A stretch of DNA of 46,863 nucleotides, taken from assembly GCA_001701225.1 (NCBI GenBank), contig DAAQ01000018.1, positions 5,607 through 52,469 on the forward strand. Reading direction: 5' to 3'. This document shows positions 33,481-42,454 of the stretch, piece after piece. A program made the translations under genes and the position numbers. The notes under the pieces are model-generated. The model ran no database searches. It worked only from the letters and a program-made list of their open reading frames with translations, and was not told the origin of the DNA. Position 1 is the first letter of the stretch. The number at the start of each line of letters is the position of its first letter. This stretch comes from Bacteroidales bacterium H5 (GTDB taxonomy: Bacteria; Bacteroidota; Bacteroidia; Bacteroidales; Muribaculaceae).

Positions 33481-33583
33481 AAAGATAATCCATCATAAAT
33501 TTTTCTGAAATTTTTCTCTCCGGGCATAGGGGTTTTGGGGAGGTGGGATGTCATAGGGGTGTAAGACATCCTAATCACATCCT

Positions 33584-34063
33584 ATGCTTGACGAAAAGAA
33601 ATTCAACGACAGCCTGCGGTTCGTGAGCCGGCATTACAGGGCCGGGGCGTTCTCGCGAGGCGAGGCATGGCAGCGGCTCGGGATAGCCACCGGGCACATA
33701 ACGTGGCGCATCAGCCGGACAGCCGCGGCGGTCACAGCCGCTGTCGTCCTCACGGCCTCGGCCTGCATGCTGAAATGGGGACTCCCCGCATTCGACAGCA
33801 AACCTGCCACAGAGACCACTACATCGGCCCCGGCACAGGTCACCGCCACACCCGCACAATCGCATAAGATAGAGTTCAAGGACGCCACCCTCGCCGAGGT
33901 CGTGGTCGAGATAGAGCGCGTCTATGCCGTCAGGGTGGCAGATGTTCCCGAGGGCACCTACCGCCTCACTCTGAGCTATGAGGGCACCGCAGCCGACCTC
34001 ATCGAGACAATCAACGAGCTTCTTGGTACACGTATGCACATCGAGCCATGCGAAAATCACTGA
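33584..34063 (+). CDS. Short FecR-like anti-sigma protein
   Basis: A 159-residue membrane protein: about 43 cytoplasmic residues (MLDEKKFNDSLRFVSRHYRA), one membrane helix (TAAAVTAAVVLTASACML, residues 46-63), a Thr/Ala/Pro linker, and a periplasmic domain near residues 95-155 (FKDATLAEVVVEIERVYAVR) like the DUF4974/STN fold at the C-end of FecR proteins. The FecR core domain itself is missing. It should relay a signal from the receptor STN domain to the ECF sigma factor. It overlaps the receptor gene by 16 bases. Confidence 0.8.
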   Translation: MLDEKKFNDSLRFVSRHYRAGAFSRGEAWQRLGIATGHITWRISRTAAAVTAAVVLTASACMLKWGLPAFDSKPATETTTSAPAQVTATPAQSHKIEFKDATLAEVVVEIERVYAVRVADVPEGTYRLTLSYEGTAADLIETINELLGTRMHIEPCENH

Positions 34064-36627
34064 TATTGCCCGCGCTGCTGTGGGCCGCAGGGGCCATGGC
34101 CGCAGATGTCACCATAAACGCCGACCATCGCAGCGCCGAGAGCGTGTTTGCCGAGATAATGCGGCAGACAGACACCAATTTCATCTATCCGGCGGGGCTT
34201 CTCGACGGCCTCAAGGTATCGGTACATGCCGGCAACGAACCGCTTGGGCGTGTGCTGGGGCGGATGTTCGACGGCACCGACATAGAATACCGTATCAGGG
34301 GCAACAACGTCACGTTGAGGCGGCGCAAGGCCCTCTCGGTGACACATACAAAGAGGGTGAGCGGGTTCGTGCGCGAGGCTGCCTCAGGCGAGGCTCTGCC
34401 CGGGGCGGTGATACGGACATTCCCCTCGGGAACCGCCACCACCTCAAATGCCGCAGGGTTCTACTCGCTCACCGTTCCGGCAGCCGACAGGGAGGCCGAG
34501 GTGCGCTATACGGGCTTCGCGCCACTCTCGCCGCGCCTCGAGTCGCGCAACGACACGGTTGTCAACCTCGGCATGGAGCCTGACAACCAGCTCGCCGAGG
34601 TCGTGGTCACCGGAACGCCGACCGATATGACCCTGTCGGGCGACGGCAACAATCCATACACCTTCTCGTCGGCACAGATCAACAGCACCCCCGTATTGCT
34701 GGGCGAGAGCGACGTCATCAAGACGCTGCAGCTGCAGCCCGGAGTCAGCGCGGGGACTGCCGGACTGGCCGCGATGCATGTGCACGGCGGCAATGCCGAC
34801 GAGAACCTGTATATGCTCGACAATATTCCTCTCTATCAGGTCAACCATCTCGGCGGACTCTTTTCGGCCTTCAACACCGAGGCCATCCGCAGTGTCGACT
34901 TCTACAAGTCGGCCTTCCCGGCCAAGTATGACGGCAGGCTGTCGTCGTTCATGGACGTACATACCCGCGACGGCTCGCTCACCTCGCATCACGGCTCGCT
35001 GAAGATAGGCCTGACCTCCGCGGCCTTCAACATCGACGGCCCCATCCACAAGGGCACCACCTCATACTCGGTCGCCGTCAGACGCTCGTGGCTCGGCGTG
35101 ATGTCCGGGACATTCACCGGTATAGTCAACGGTATCGCAGACGACGGCAAATTCAGGTTCGGCTATGACTTCACCGACGTCAACGCCAAGGTCAACCACA
35201 GGTTCTCGTCGCGGGCAAGCGCGCACCTCATGTTCTATTACGGCGAGGATGCCCTGCGCAGCAAATACCTCGAGAGCCAGGAGGGACAGTGGAGCGACGA
35301 CGAGCGTATCAGGATGCGGTGGGGCAACATCGTGGGCAAAGCGGGTCTCGAATATGTCTTCTCCCCCACCCTGTTCGGCGAGCTCACTGCAGCTTACTCG
35401 CGCTACTCGTCGCACATGAACCACTCGATGAACACGGCACAGATGCAGGAGAGCGCCCTGACCTGGACCCGCAACAAGCAGACGAGCGACAATGACATAA
35501 CCGACTGGATATTCCGCGCCGATTTCGACTGGCGTCCGCGCCACGACCATCGCGTGACCTTCGGCGGAGGCTATACACGGCACTCTTTCCTGCCCGACCG
35601 CGGCTCACGCCATACCGAGACAGACAAATCGGTGGCCGAGATCATAGACAACGGCACAGTCTACCGCGCCAATGAGGCGAACCTCTATATCGGCGACCTC
35701 TGGACCGTCTCGCCACAGCTCCGCACCGACGCAGGGATACATCTGAGCCTCTTCGGCATCGACGGCAAGACACGCGGCGGTATCTCGCCACGCGCCTCGC
35801 TGCAGTGGTCGCCGCGTCCCGACGCCACACTCTCGGCCACATACAGCCGCACGGTGCAGTATGTGCATCAGCTCAACCAGAGCTTCATATCGCTCCCCAC
35901 CGACCGCTGGGTACCCGTGACCTCACAGTTCAAGCCCCAGACAGCCGACAAAATCTCGTTTGGCCTGTCGCGGCGCATCGGAGGCAAGTTTCATTTCTCG
36001 GCCGAGGCCTACTGGAAATGGATGCACAACCTCGTCGAGTATCGCGACGACTATTATCTCGTGCCGCCACACATGGAGTGGGACAACACCCTCACCACGG
36101 GCCGCGGCTCGGCCAAGGGGATAGACCTGAAGATTGCCAAGACCGCCGGACGCCTCACCGGGCACATAGCCTACTCGCTCATGTGGGCCGACCGCACCTT
36201 TGCCGGACGCAACAGAGGTCACACCTACCCGGCACGCTGCGACAACCGCCACAAGATAAACGTGCTCCTGAACTGGAAGGCCTCCGAGCGGTGGGACCTC
36301 AACGTGGCATGGACCGGGATGACGGGCAACCGCTTTACCCTCGCCACACAGATGTGGGAAGACCCGGGCGCATCGGGGTCTGCTTATGCCTACGGTGTCC
36401 CGCTCGCGGGCGAGGTCAACAACTTCAGGCTTCCGTTCTATCACCGTCTCGACTTCTCGGCCGTCCGGCACACACGCCACGGCTACTGGACTTTCGGACT
36501 GTACAATGCCTACTGCCACATGAACACCATCGGCCTGCGCCGTGGCGAGCGCGACGGATACACCGTCTTCCAGAAAATACGTTCAATCCCAATCATCCCG
36601 TCAATATCATACACATGGAAATTCTGA
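34048..36627 (+). CDS. TonB-dependent outer membrane receptor with STN and CarboxypepD_reg-like domains
   Basis: An 859-residue outer membrane transporter. The signal peptide is MRKSLILPALLWAAGAMA. An STN signalling domain covers about residues 20-95, a carboxypeptidase-regulatory-like domain about 100-185, the plug about 185-300 (LQLQPGVSAGTAGLAAMHVH, then YMLDNIPLYQVNHLGGLFSA), and the barrel the rest, ending YTWKF with the terminal Phe typical of BAM substrates. It pairs with the DUF4249 lipoprotein, whose gene overlaps its end by 13 bases. The substrate is unknown; there is no SusD partner. Confidence 0.92.
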   Translation: MRKSLILPALLWAAGAMAADVTINADHRSAESVFAEIMRQTDTNFIYPAGLLDGLKVSVHAGNEPLGRVLGRMFDGTDIEYRIRGNNVTLRRRKALSVTHTKRVSGFVREAASGEALPGAVIRTFPSGTATTSNAAGFYSLTVPAADREAEVRYTGFAPLSPRLESRNDTVVNLGMEPDNQLAEVVVTGTPTDMTLSGDGNNPYTFSSAQINSTPVLLGESDVIKTLQLQPGVSAGTAGLAAMHVHGGNADENLYMLDNIPLYQVNHLGGLFSAFNTEAIRSVDFYKSAFPAKYDGRLSSFMDVHTRDGSLTSHHGSLKIGLTSAAFNIDGPIHKGTTSYSVAVRRSWLGVMSGTFTGIVNGIADDGKFRFGYDFTDVNAKVNHRFSSRASAHLMFYYGEDALRSKYLESQEGQWSDDERIRMRWGNIVGKAGLEYVFSPTLFGELTAAYSRYSSHMNHSMNTAQMQESALTWTRNKQTSDNDITDWIFRADFDWRPRHDHRVTFGGGYTRHSFLPDRGSRHTETDKSVAEIIDNGTVYRANEANLYIGDLWTVSPQLRTDAGIHLSLFGIDGKTRGGISPRASLQWSPRPDATLSATYSRTVQYVHQLNQSFISLPTDRWVPVTSQFKPQTADKISFGLSRRIGGKFHFSAEAYWKWMHNLVEYRDDYYLVPPHMEWDNTLTTGRGSAKGIDLKIAKTAGRLTGHIAYSLMWADRTFAGRNRGHTYPARCDNRHKINVLLNWKASERWDLNVAWTGMTGNRFTLATQMWEDPGASGSAYAYGVPLAGEVNNFRLPFYHRLDFSAVRHTRHGYWTFGLYNAYCHMNTIGLRRGERDGYTVFQKIRSIPIIPSISYTWKF

Positions 36628-37676
36628 ACAAAACCACCCGATATGCCTCTCTCCTCATTCTTCCCCTCCTCGCCAGCGGCTGCTACGAGGATGTCGCACT
36701 GGAGCTCGCGAGCGACCCCGTACTGTGCCTCAACAGCATCATCACCGCGGGTGAGCCCGTCGAGGCCAGGGTGACGCACACCTGGTACTATTCGCAGGTC
36801 TACACCTATGACAACAACCACAAAAGGGATGTCACTGTGCGCGACGCCGAGGTGCGCCTCTATGCCGACGGCGAGCTCAAGGAGACACTGACATTCACCG
36901 ACGACCTCACCTATCGGGGCAGCTATTGCCCCGCCCCTGGAGAGACGATACGCATTGAGGCGGTCAGCCCCGTGTACGGCGACGCCAGCGGTGAGGTCGT
37001 CATCCCTCCCTCACCCGAAGCCGGCATCCCCGAATATAGCGCTACGGCAACGGGATGCACCGTCTACAGGAGCGACGACGACCCCTACACGCAGGATGTT
37101 GTCAATCTCTATCTCATGCTCGACATCACACTGCCGCTCGGGGGCGGAGACGGTTCGCTGCTCTATTATATAGGCTGCTCCACCATGACTGCGTTTGGCG
37201 AGGGGGGACTCTCCAACTCCGAGCTGTGGCTATGGGATTTCAACTATAACGCCGAACCGCTCTTCTCCGAACATATCTCGGGACTTGAGGCGGTATTCGG
37301 CGGGGAGCCCGAGGACAACCTGTTCTTCACGTCGCACAGTTTTGCGGGGCGCACCTACCCCCTGCGGCTGATATTCAACGGAGGCAGATACTCGTCCTAT
37401 ACGTTCACCGACGAGGACAGCGGGCATCACGCATCGGTGCGGATAGGGGTCTCATCCGTCTCGCAGAGCTATTACAACTGGATGATGTATAGCTGGAAGG
37501 TGGATAATGGCATAAACGGCACACTCGGCGACATCGGGTACGCCGAGGATATGGCGGCATTCAGCAACGTCTCCACCCATGCCGGAATCATAGCAGCCCG
37601 CACAGTGGAATACAGGGATGTCGACTTGCACGATTTCATTGACGAACAGGTCAAAAAGGCGGCTGAGGAGAACTGA
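36615..37676 (+). CDS. DUF4249-family lipoprotein, partner of the TonB receptor
   Basis: A 353-residue lipoprotein starting MEILNKTTRYASLLILPLLA with lipobox LASGC. The block LASDPVLCLNSIITAGEPVE near the N-terminus and the beta-rich body fit DUF4249, a family regularly encoded after TonB-dependent receptors in Bacteroidetes. It probably sits on the outer membrane and helps bind or process the receptor substrate. The ATG at 36615 lies inside the receptor's last codons. A longer open frame upstream is the receptor read in another frame. Confidence 0.85.
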   Translation: MEILNKTTRYASLLILPLLASGCYEDVALELASDPVLCLNSIITAGEPVEARVTHTWYYSQVYTYDNNHKRDVTVRDAEVRLYADGELKETLTFTDDLTYRGSYCPAPGETIRIEAVSPVYGDASGEVVIPPSPEAGIPEYSATATGCTVYRSDDDPYTQDVVNLYLMLDITLPLGGGDGSLLYYIGCSTMTAFGEGGLSNSELWLWDFNYNAEPLFSEHISGLEAVFGGEPEDNLFFTSHSFAGRTYPLRLIFNGGRYSSYTFTDEDSGHHASVRIGVSSVSQSYYNWMMYSWKVDNGINGTLGDIGYAEDMAAFSNVSTHAGIIAARTVEYRDVDLHDFIDEQVKKAAEEN

Positions 37677-37766
37677 TTATAACATTTTTTCACCCCTGCG
37701 GCGTCAACCTATCACATAGGTGAGTTGTTTGAACTGATGAAACATCAACTCAAAAACTCATCAATC

Positions 37767-38117
37767 ATGGACTATAAAGATCAGAAGATAGCAGACGCTG
37801 CGGCAGCAATGTCGGCAGACGCCGCAAAAGTCAGCGCCACCGCAGCCGAGGTAGCCGCCAAGGCACAGGCCAAGGTAGACAAACAGGAATTGGCCGATAC
37901 CGTAAATCAGGCCAAGGAGAACCTGGCCGACAAGGTGTCAGACCTCAAGGAACAGGCAGCCAGCAAGGCCGCCGACCTGGCAGACAAAGCCGCTGACCTC
38001 AAGGACCAGGCAGCAGAGAAGGCAGCCCCCATCATCGACAAGGTGAAGGCCGGAGCCGCAAGCGCCCTCGATTCAATAGCCGAGGCAGCACACAACCTGT
38101 CTGACAAACTGAAATAG
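37767..38117 (+). CDS. Ala/Lys-rich amphipathic helical protein
   Basis: The 116-residue product (MDYKDQKIADAAAAMSADAA) is nearly all Ala, Lys, Asp and Glu in 11-residue-like helical repeats (DLADKAADLKDQAAEKAA), like late-embryogenesis-abundant or YtxH-type stress proteins. It has no signal or membrane segment. I start at 37767; an earlier ATG gives 14 residues spanning the paired bases gagttg/caactc near 37722-37751. A stress-protection or envelope-associated role is only a guess. Confidence 0.7.
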   Translation: MDYKDQKIADAAAAMSADAAKVSATAAEVAAKAQAKVDKQELADTVNQAKENLADKVSDLKEQAASKAADLADKAADLKDQAAEKAAPIIDKVKAGAASALDSIAEAAHNLSDKLK

Positions 38118-38187
38118 AGACTCCTCGATATCACGACAACACAAGCGTGAATTTTCTCTCCGGCGCCATCACGGCGCCAAGCCGTCC

Positions 38188-38228
38188 CCGCCCCCTCCCT
38201 CAACCAGAGGCCGCGGGGGCGGTGTTTT
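38188..38228 (+). terminator. Intrinsic terminator after the helical protein gene
   Basis: CCGCCCCC at 38188-38195 pairs with GGGGGCGG at 38215-38222, followed by TGTTTT. A separate 9-bp hairpin (38242-38272) lies between this and the rubrerythrin stop and may end the opposite transcript, although it lacks a T run on that strand. Confidence 0.65.
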
Positions 38229-38296
38229 GGTATATACACAATCAGCCCCGTCGCGGGGGGCGGCGGGGCTGAAGGTATGCTGAGCGGGGTCAGGGA

Positions 38297-38848
38297 TTAT
38301 TTCTTGAAGAAACGGTTGTAGAGACCCTGGAAGCCCTGGCCATGACGAGCCTCGTCCTTGGCCATCTCGTGTACGGTGTCATGGATTGCGTCGAGGTTGA
38401 GTTCCTTGGCGCGGCGTGCGATGCGCATCTTGTCCTCGTTTGCGCCGGCCTCGGCGGCCATACGCTTCTCAAGGTTTGTCTTGGTGTCCCATACGCACTC
38501 GCCGAGGAGCTCGGCAAACTTGGCAGCGTGCTCGGCCTCCTCGAAGGCATAGCGCTTGAAAGCCTCGGCGATTTCGGGATAGCCCTCGCGGTCGGCCTGG
38601 CGCGACATGGCAAGATACATGCCTACCTCGCCGCACTCGCCGTTGAAATGGGCGGTCAGGTCGGCGATCATCTCGTCGTCGGTACCCTTGGCCACGCCAA
38701 TCTCGTGCTCGGTGACAAAGTTGAGAGCCTCACCCTCGGTGAGTTCCTTGAACTTGGATGCGGGAGCACCGCAGATAGGGCACTTTTCGGGGGCTGCGTC
38801 ACCCTCGTGTACATAGCCGCACACTGTGCAGATGAATTTCTTCTTCAT
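38297..38848 (-). CDS. Rubrerythrin with N-terminal rubredoxin domain (reverse type)
   Basis: Rubrerythrins reduce hydrogen peroxide in anaerobes. The 183-residue protein carries the rubredoxin Fe site at its N-terminus (Cys7, Cys10, Cys23, Cys26) and the diiron four-helix domain after it (HFNGECGEVGMYLAMSRQAD, FEEAEHAAKFAELLGE, ending with DEARHGQGFQGLYNRFF), opposite to the classic order. It should protect against oxygen stress in this anaerobe. The gene has its own promoter and a hairpin after it. Confidence 0.92.
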   Translation of the reverse strand: MKKKFICTVCGYVHEGDAAPEKCPICGAPASKFKELTEGEALNFVTEHEIGVAKGTDDEMIADLTAHFNGECGEVGMYLAMSRQADREGYPEIAEAFKRYAFEEAEHAAKFAELLGECVWDTKTNLEKRMAAEAGANEDKMRIARRAKELNLDAIHDTVHEMAKDEARHGQGFQGLYNRFFKK

Positions 38849-38891
38849 AGGTTCTGATGTTTGTTTGTGTTACTGTTGAATTTGCTTATTA

Positions 38892-38899
38892 CAAAGATA
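38892..38899 (-). promoter_or_regulatory. -7 element of the rubrerythrin gene
   Basis: TATCTTTG on the minus strand; about 19 nt upstream is TTGT, a partial -33 match. The leader is about 40 nt. Confidence 0.65.
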
Positions 38900-38946
38900 A
38901 GCATTTTTCCCATAACAGACAATCATCTTAACATTTTTTTGCACTG

Positions 38947-40335
38947 TCAGAAACTATAGCTGACACCTATCGACGGGGCGAAGGCGTGGAGCTTATAGTC
39001 GGCCCTGAATGTCTGTGTTGCCTTGAATCCCATCTGCTGTGCCAGCGCACCATAGTCGTTGAGCATCTTGGCACCGAGAAGGTCGTTATACTCGCACGAG
39101 GTGTTCTTGGCACCACAGCCGTGGATATACATGAATGCGAGGTCTACGGAGAGCCCCTTGACGGGACGGAACGAGAGGCCGACGGTAGGCTCGACCTTGG
39201 TCATGCCGGGTGTCTCGGGGTTGTAGTATGCGTCGTTGACGGGGGTAGTGTCGAGCATGAGTCCGAGGCGGGCGTCAAAGCGGTCGGTGACGGCAAACTG
39301 ACCACCCAGCGAGAAACACCATGAGTTGGAGTATTTCTTGTCGATATGCTGGTCGTAGGGGCGCAGCTGCTCGGCCAGGAACTCGATGTCGAGGCGCTTG
39401 TATGCGTGCCAGCCCGTGAGACGTCCGTCGAGGGCGAGGGTGAGGCGGTCGATGGGCTTGTATGAAACTCCGAGACCCAATACCCAGGGACACGGCATCT
39501 GGGCCTTGAAATTGGCCTCGTTGAGCAGGTCGAGCGTACCGCCGAGGACACCCTGCGCAATCTGGTTGGCATACTCGACCGAGGCCTCGCCTGCCTTGAC
39601 CTTCATGCCCATCTGCGAGCGCCATGACGCGCCCACGCGCCAGCGGTCGTCAATCTCATATTGCGCGCCAAGATTGACGCCCACGGCGAGCTGTGACTTG
39701 CCGTTGAGGTTGACCGATGCCGGAGTGGTCTCACCGAAAGCGGGTGTCCCCTCGGGGAGCTGTCCCATAGCCTTGAGTACGCCGATGGCCATATCCATGG
39801 TAGATGCGGGCACAAGACCCTTGTTGAGGTCGACAGTACCCCACGACACCATGAGTCCGGCACCAATCGAGAGCTTGTCGATGGGACGCCATGCGAATGT
39901 GGGCTGCACGGTGAATACCTTGAGGTTGACCTTCTGTGTCAGCACGGCTCCCGGCCAGTTCTGGGTCCAGTCTATCGAGCTGCCATAGGGGGTATATACC
40001 GATATTCCGGCCTTGAGGTTGGGATAGATGGAGAATGCCGCCGCGATATTGAACGGAGTCGACATCTGGCAGTCTGTCTCATACTCCTTATCGCCGACCG
40101 TGGCGGTACATGTGGGCTGGATGCCTGTCACAGACGCCGAGATGTCTATGGTCTTGTCGAGGAATCCCATGCCGGCGGGATTGAAGAACATGCTCTCGCC
40201 GCCGAGAGGGAGTGATATGCCCGTGTGGCCCATGCCGAGCTGCTTGGCCGAGAGGGTGTTGATCTGATAGCCTTCGGCCATCGCACTGCCGATGCCGATG
40301 AAGGCAGCAAGGGCTACGGAGATGAATTTTCTCAT
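38947..40335 (-). CDS. OmpP1/FadL-family outer membrane transporter
   Basis: A 462-residue outer membrane barrel for hydrophobic compounds such as long-chain fatty acids. It starts MRKFISVALAAFIGIGSAMA (signal peptide); an earlier in-frame start falls on the promoter. The N-terminal block YQINTLSAKQLGMGHTGISL followed by MFFNPAGMGFL is the FadL hatch signature. It ends IGVSYSF with the terminal Phe. The promoter lies at 40378-40408. Confidence 0.9.
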   Translation of the reverse strand: MRKFISVALAAFIGIGSAMAEGYQINTLSAKQLGMGHTGISLPLGGESMFFNPAGMGFLDKTIDISASVTGIQPTCTATVGDKEYETDCQMSTPFNIAAAFSIYPNLKAGISVYTPYGSSIDWTQNWPGAVLTQKVNLKVFTVQPTFAWRPIDKLSIGAGLMVSWGTVDLNKGLVPASTMDMAIGVLKAMGQLPEGTPAFGETTPASVNLNGKSQLAVGVNLGAQYEIDDRWRVGASWRSQMGMKVKAGEASVEYANQIAQGVLGGTLDLLNEANFKAQMPCPWVLGLGVSYKPIDRLTLALDGRLTGWHAYKRLDIEFLAEQLRPYDQHIDKKYSNSWCFSLGGQFAVTDRFDARLGLMLDTTPVNDAYYNPETPGMTKVEPTVGLSFRPVKGLSVDLAFMYIHGCGAKNTSCEYNDLLGAKMLNDYGALAQQMGFKATQTFRADYKLHAFAPSIGVSYSF

Positions 40336-40377
40336 AGAAAAACAGTTAAATGATTGATTCTGCGTCAAAAACGGCTG

Positions 40378-40408
40378 CAAAGGTAGGGCTATAAACCGAG
40401 ATGCCAAA
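40378..40408 (-). promoter_or_regulatory. Promoter of the FadL-family gene
   Basis: On the minus strand TTTG (complement 40405-40408), 19 nt and TACCTTTG (complement 40378-40385). Confidence 0.8.
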
Positions 40409-40475
40409 GAAATTTAAGCTTTTATAACATAAAAATAGGTCAGTTTCTAACAAAAATTATTCTGTTTCTCCGATA

Positions 40476-40507
40476 TTTGTCTACCTCATCAATTATGTTT
40501 ATATTTG
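40476..40507 (+). promoter_or_regulatory. Promoter of the HIT-family gene
   Basis: TTTG at 40476-40479, 20 nt, and TATATTTG at 40500-40507. The start codon is at 40540. Confidence 0.8.
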
Positions 40508-40539
40508 CAGCAGTCAACATTTCTAAAACCTTAAATTCT

Positions 40540-40974
40540 ATGTATAGCGACCCTAAAGAGTGCCTCTATTGCACCAACAACGAGACACTGCACAACCTGA
40601 TGATCGAGATTGCGCCCCTGAGCGTATCGAGAGTTTTCCTCTTCAAGGAGCAGACCTATCGCGGTCGTTGCCTCGTGGCCTACAACGGTCACGTCAATGA
40701 CCTCTTCGAGCTGAGCGACGAGGAGCGCGACAAGTTCATGAAGGATGTCACCCGCGTGACCCGTGCCATGGACAAGGTGTTCCATCCCGAGAAGATAAAC
40801 TATGGCGCATACAGCGACAAGCTGTCGCACCTGCATTTCCACCTCGCGCCCAAGTATGTCGACGGCCCCGACTACGGAGGCACATTCCGCATGAATCCGG
40901 GCGAGGTCTACCTGACCGATGCAGAATATGCCGACATGGTAGACAAGATGAAGGCAGCCCTGCAGGAAGGCTAA
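40540..40974 (+). CDS. HIT-family nucleotide-binding protein
   Basis: HIT proteins hydrolyse or transfer nucleotides through a histidine triad. The 144-residue product starts MYSDPKECLYC, with Cys8 and Cys11 possibly binding zinc, and carries the triad HLHFH at residues 97-101 in SHLHFHLAPKYVDG. I choose this start since the promoter -7 box lies within the upstream part of the frame. A heptamer array begins within its last codons. Confidence 0.9.
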   Translation: MYSDPKECLYCTNNETLHNLMIEIAPLSVSRVFLFKEQTYRGRCLVAYNGHVNDLFELSDEERDKFMKDVTRVTRAMDKVFHPEKINYGAYSDKLSHLHFHLAPKYVDGPDYGGTFRMNPGEVYLTDAEYADMVDKMKAALQEG

Positions 40975-41076
40975 AGGTTATGGGTTAAAGGTTAAAGGGT
41001 TATAAGTTTTATAAATCTTATAAGTTTTATAAGTTTTATATGTCCCATAATCTTATAACCCTTTAACCTTTAACCT
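40967..41076. repeat. Heptamer-flanked nonamer array forming a 24-bp inverted repeat
   Basis: Heptamer-like units (aaggtta and variants, 40967-41002) lead into six 9-nt units at 41001-41054 (tataagttt, tataaatct, tataagttt, tataagttt, tatatgtcc, cataatctt), then the complementary heptamers (taaccct, ttaacct, ttaacct; 41056-41076). The outer arms 40983-41006 and 41052-41075 are a perfect 24-nt inverted repeat. It fills the whole gap between two convergent genes, touching both stop codons, and could be a two-way terminator. Confidence 0.85.
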
Positions 41077-42395
41077 CAGAACGAGAACTGGCACAGTGCC
41101 CCGACCCTGCGGGCGGAGCGGTGTGCGCCCGAAAAGTTGGCGCGGAGTCCCCAGTCGAACTCTGCGCCGACCTGTATACGGGGGGTAAGGTTCCAGAACA
41201 CGTTGACGTCGGCAAAAAGGCCATAACGGTATTCGTCGGGGCTCACGGCCGACGAGGGGAGATAGCGCGCCTGCGAGGCCGATGCACTGACAAACAGATT
41301 GGGCCGGATATTATATTGCAGGCCCAGACACCATCCGTATGAAGCCGGAGCATAGAGGCGTCCGGGAGTCGAGGGGTCGGCTACAAGGTCATAATTGCCC
41401 ATGAGGAGATCGCCCCCGAGACCTGCCACTCCATGGCCATAGTTTACGGTGACGTATGTAGTGAGCGGCGCGAGGGGATGTGCCACAGAACTGAACTGTA
41501 CACCCCACCCCGCCGGATTGCGGTTTGTCCCGGCGAGGATGTCGCGATATGGCAACGTGCGCACTATACCCGACAGGCGCACATGTTGGCCGCGGGCCCA
41601 CTCGTATTGCACGAAGGCCGCCCAGTCGGGCATCCAGTTGTATGCCTTCTCGACGTCCTTGGCGTCAAGGCCGATAGCCGGTTCCTGCGGAGTCTCGGCC
41701 GATACGGCCAGGACCCATCTGTCCTTTATGACAGGCATATAGCGTACCAGCACCGCCGAAGGCGACATCTTGTTGTTGGGGCCCTGGGCATCTACAGTCG
41801 GTGGCATCGCCGCCGGGTCTGAGAATGTCGACTCGGCATATCCCACCGTAAAGTCATTGATAATGGCGTATGCTTTCTTGAGATGGAGATCGCGTCTCTG
41901 ATAGCCGTTGAAATTCAGTTCGAGATAAAGCTGATAGTCGCCCAGAGCCTTGTTGCGTCCAAGGACGCGGAAGAAGAGCGTCGAACCTGCGGGAGTGGTG
42001 TCAAAATGCTTCGATTGCGCAGGATTCGGGGTCATGGGTATCAGCATGGGCGCAAAACCCGGCGACGGGATAGCGCCGCCCCAGTCGAAATATCCGCGCA
42101 TGCGCACACAGCCGCCTATACCCATGGCCAGTTGCGCATCCTTGCTCATGAACAGGAAATAGGGTGCGCCGGGATCCTGAAAATGCCGGAACTGGTCGTA
42201 ATAGAATACCGAAATCTCACGACGTATCGAATCGATCTGACGCTGCATCTCGTCGGGTGCGGGACGTCCGTCGATGAATACGATCTTGTTGGAGGTAGCC
42301 AGAGTGTCGTTGAACCGGTCTGTCAGGGGGTCGGCACCCATTGCCGACAACCCCGCGACAGCCGCGAACATAATGAAGAACAGCTTTCTTAACAT
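41076..42395 (-). CDS. DcaP-like outer membrane porin
   Basis: A 439-residue exported protein with signal peptide (MLRKLFFIMFAAVAGLSAMG), a helical segment (PDEMQRQIDSIRREISVFYY) and a barrel ending GALCQFSF with terminal Phe. The block MGIGGCVRMRGYFDWGGAIP and later SPSAVLVRYMPVIKDRW resemble DcaP-family trimeric porins, known in other bacteria for uptake of small organic acids. The substrate is unknown. The gene is bounded on both sides by related inverted-repeat arrays. Confidence 0.65.
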   Translation of the reverse strand: MLRKLFFIMFAAVAGLSAMGADPLTDRFNDTLATSNKIVFIDGRPAPDEMQRQIDSIRREISVFYYDQFRHFQDPGAPYFLFMSKDAQLAMGIGGCVRMRGYFDWGGAIPSPGFAPMLIPMTPNPAQSKHFDTTPAGSTLFFRVLGRNKALGDYQLYLELNFNGYQRRDLHLKKAYAIINDFTVGYAESTFSDPAAMPPTVDAQGPNNKMSPSAVLVRYMPVIKDRWVLAVSAETPQEPAIGLDAKDVEKAYNWMPDWAAFVQYEWARGQHVRLSGIVRTLPYRDILAGTNRNPAGWGVQFSSVAHPLAPLTTYVTVNYGHGVAGLGGDLLMGNYDLVADPSTPGRLYAPASYGWCLGLQYNIRPNLFVSASASQARYLPSSAVSPDEYRYGLFADVNVFWNLTPRIQVGAEFDWGLRANFSGAHRSARRVGALCQFSF

Positions 42396-42454
42396 GGATG
42401 TGATGATGTTTTATAAAATTAACACATCCGGGGAGGGGAAAGTTTATGGAGGGG

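Noticed and set aside
35805..36614. N-terminal extension of the DUF4249 lipoprotein
   Set aside because: It is the TonB receptor gene read out of frame; the lipoprotein signal starts at 36615.
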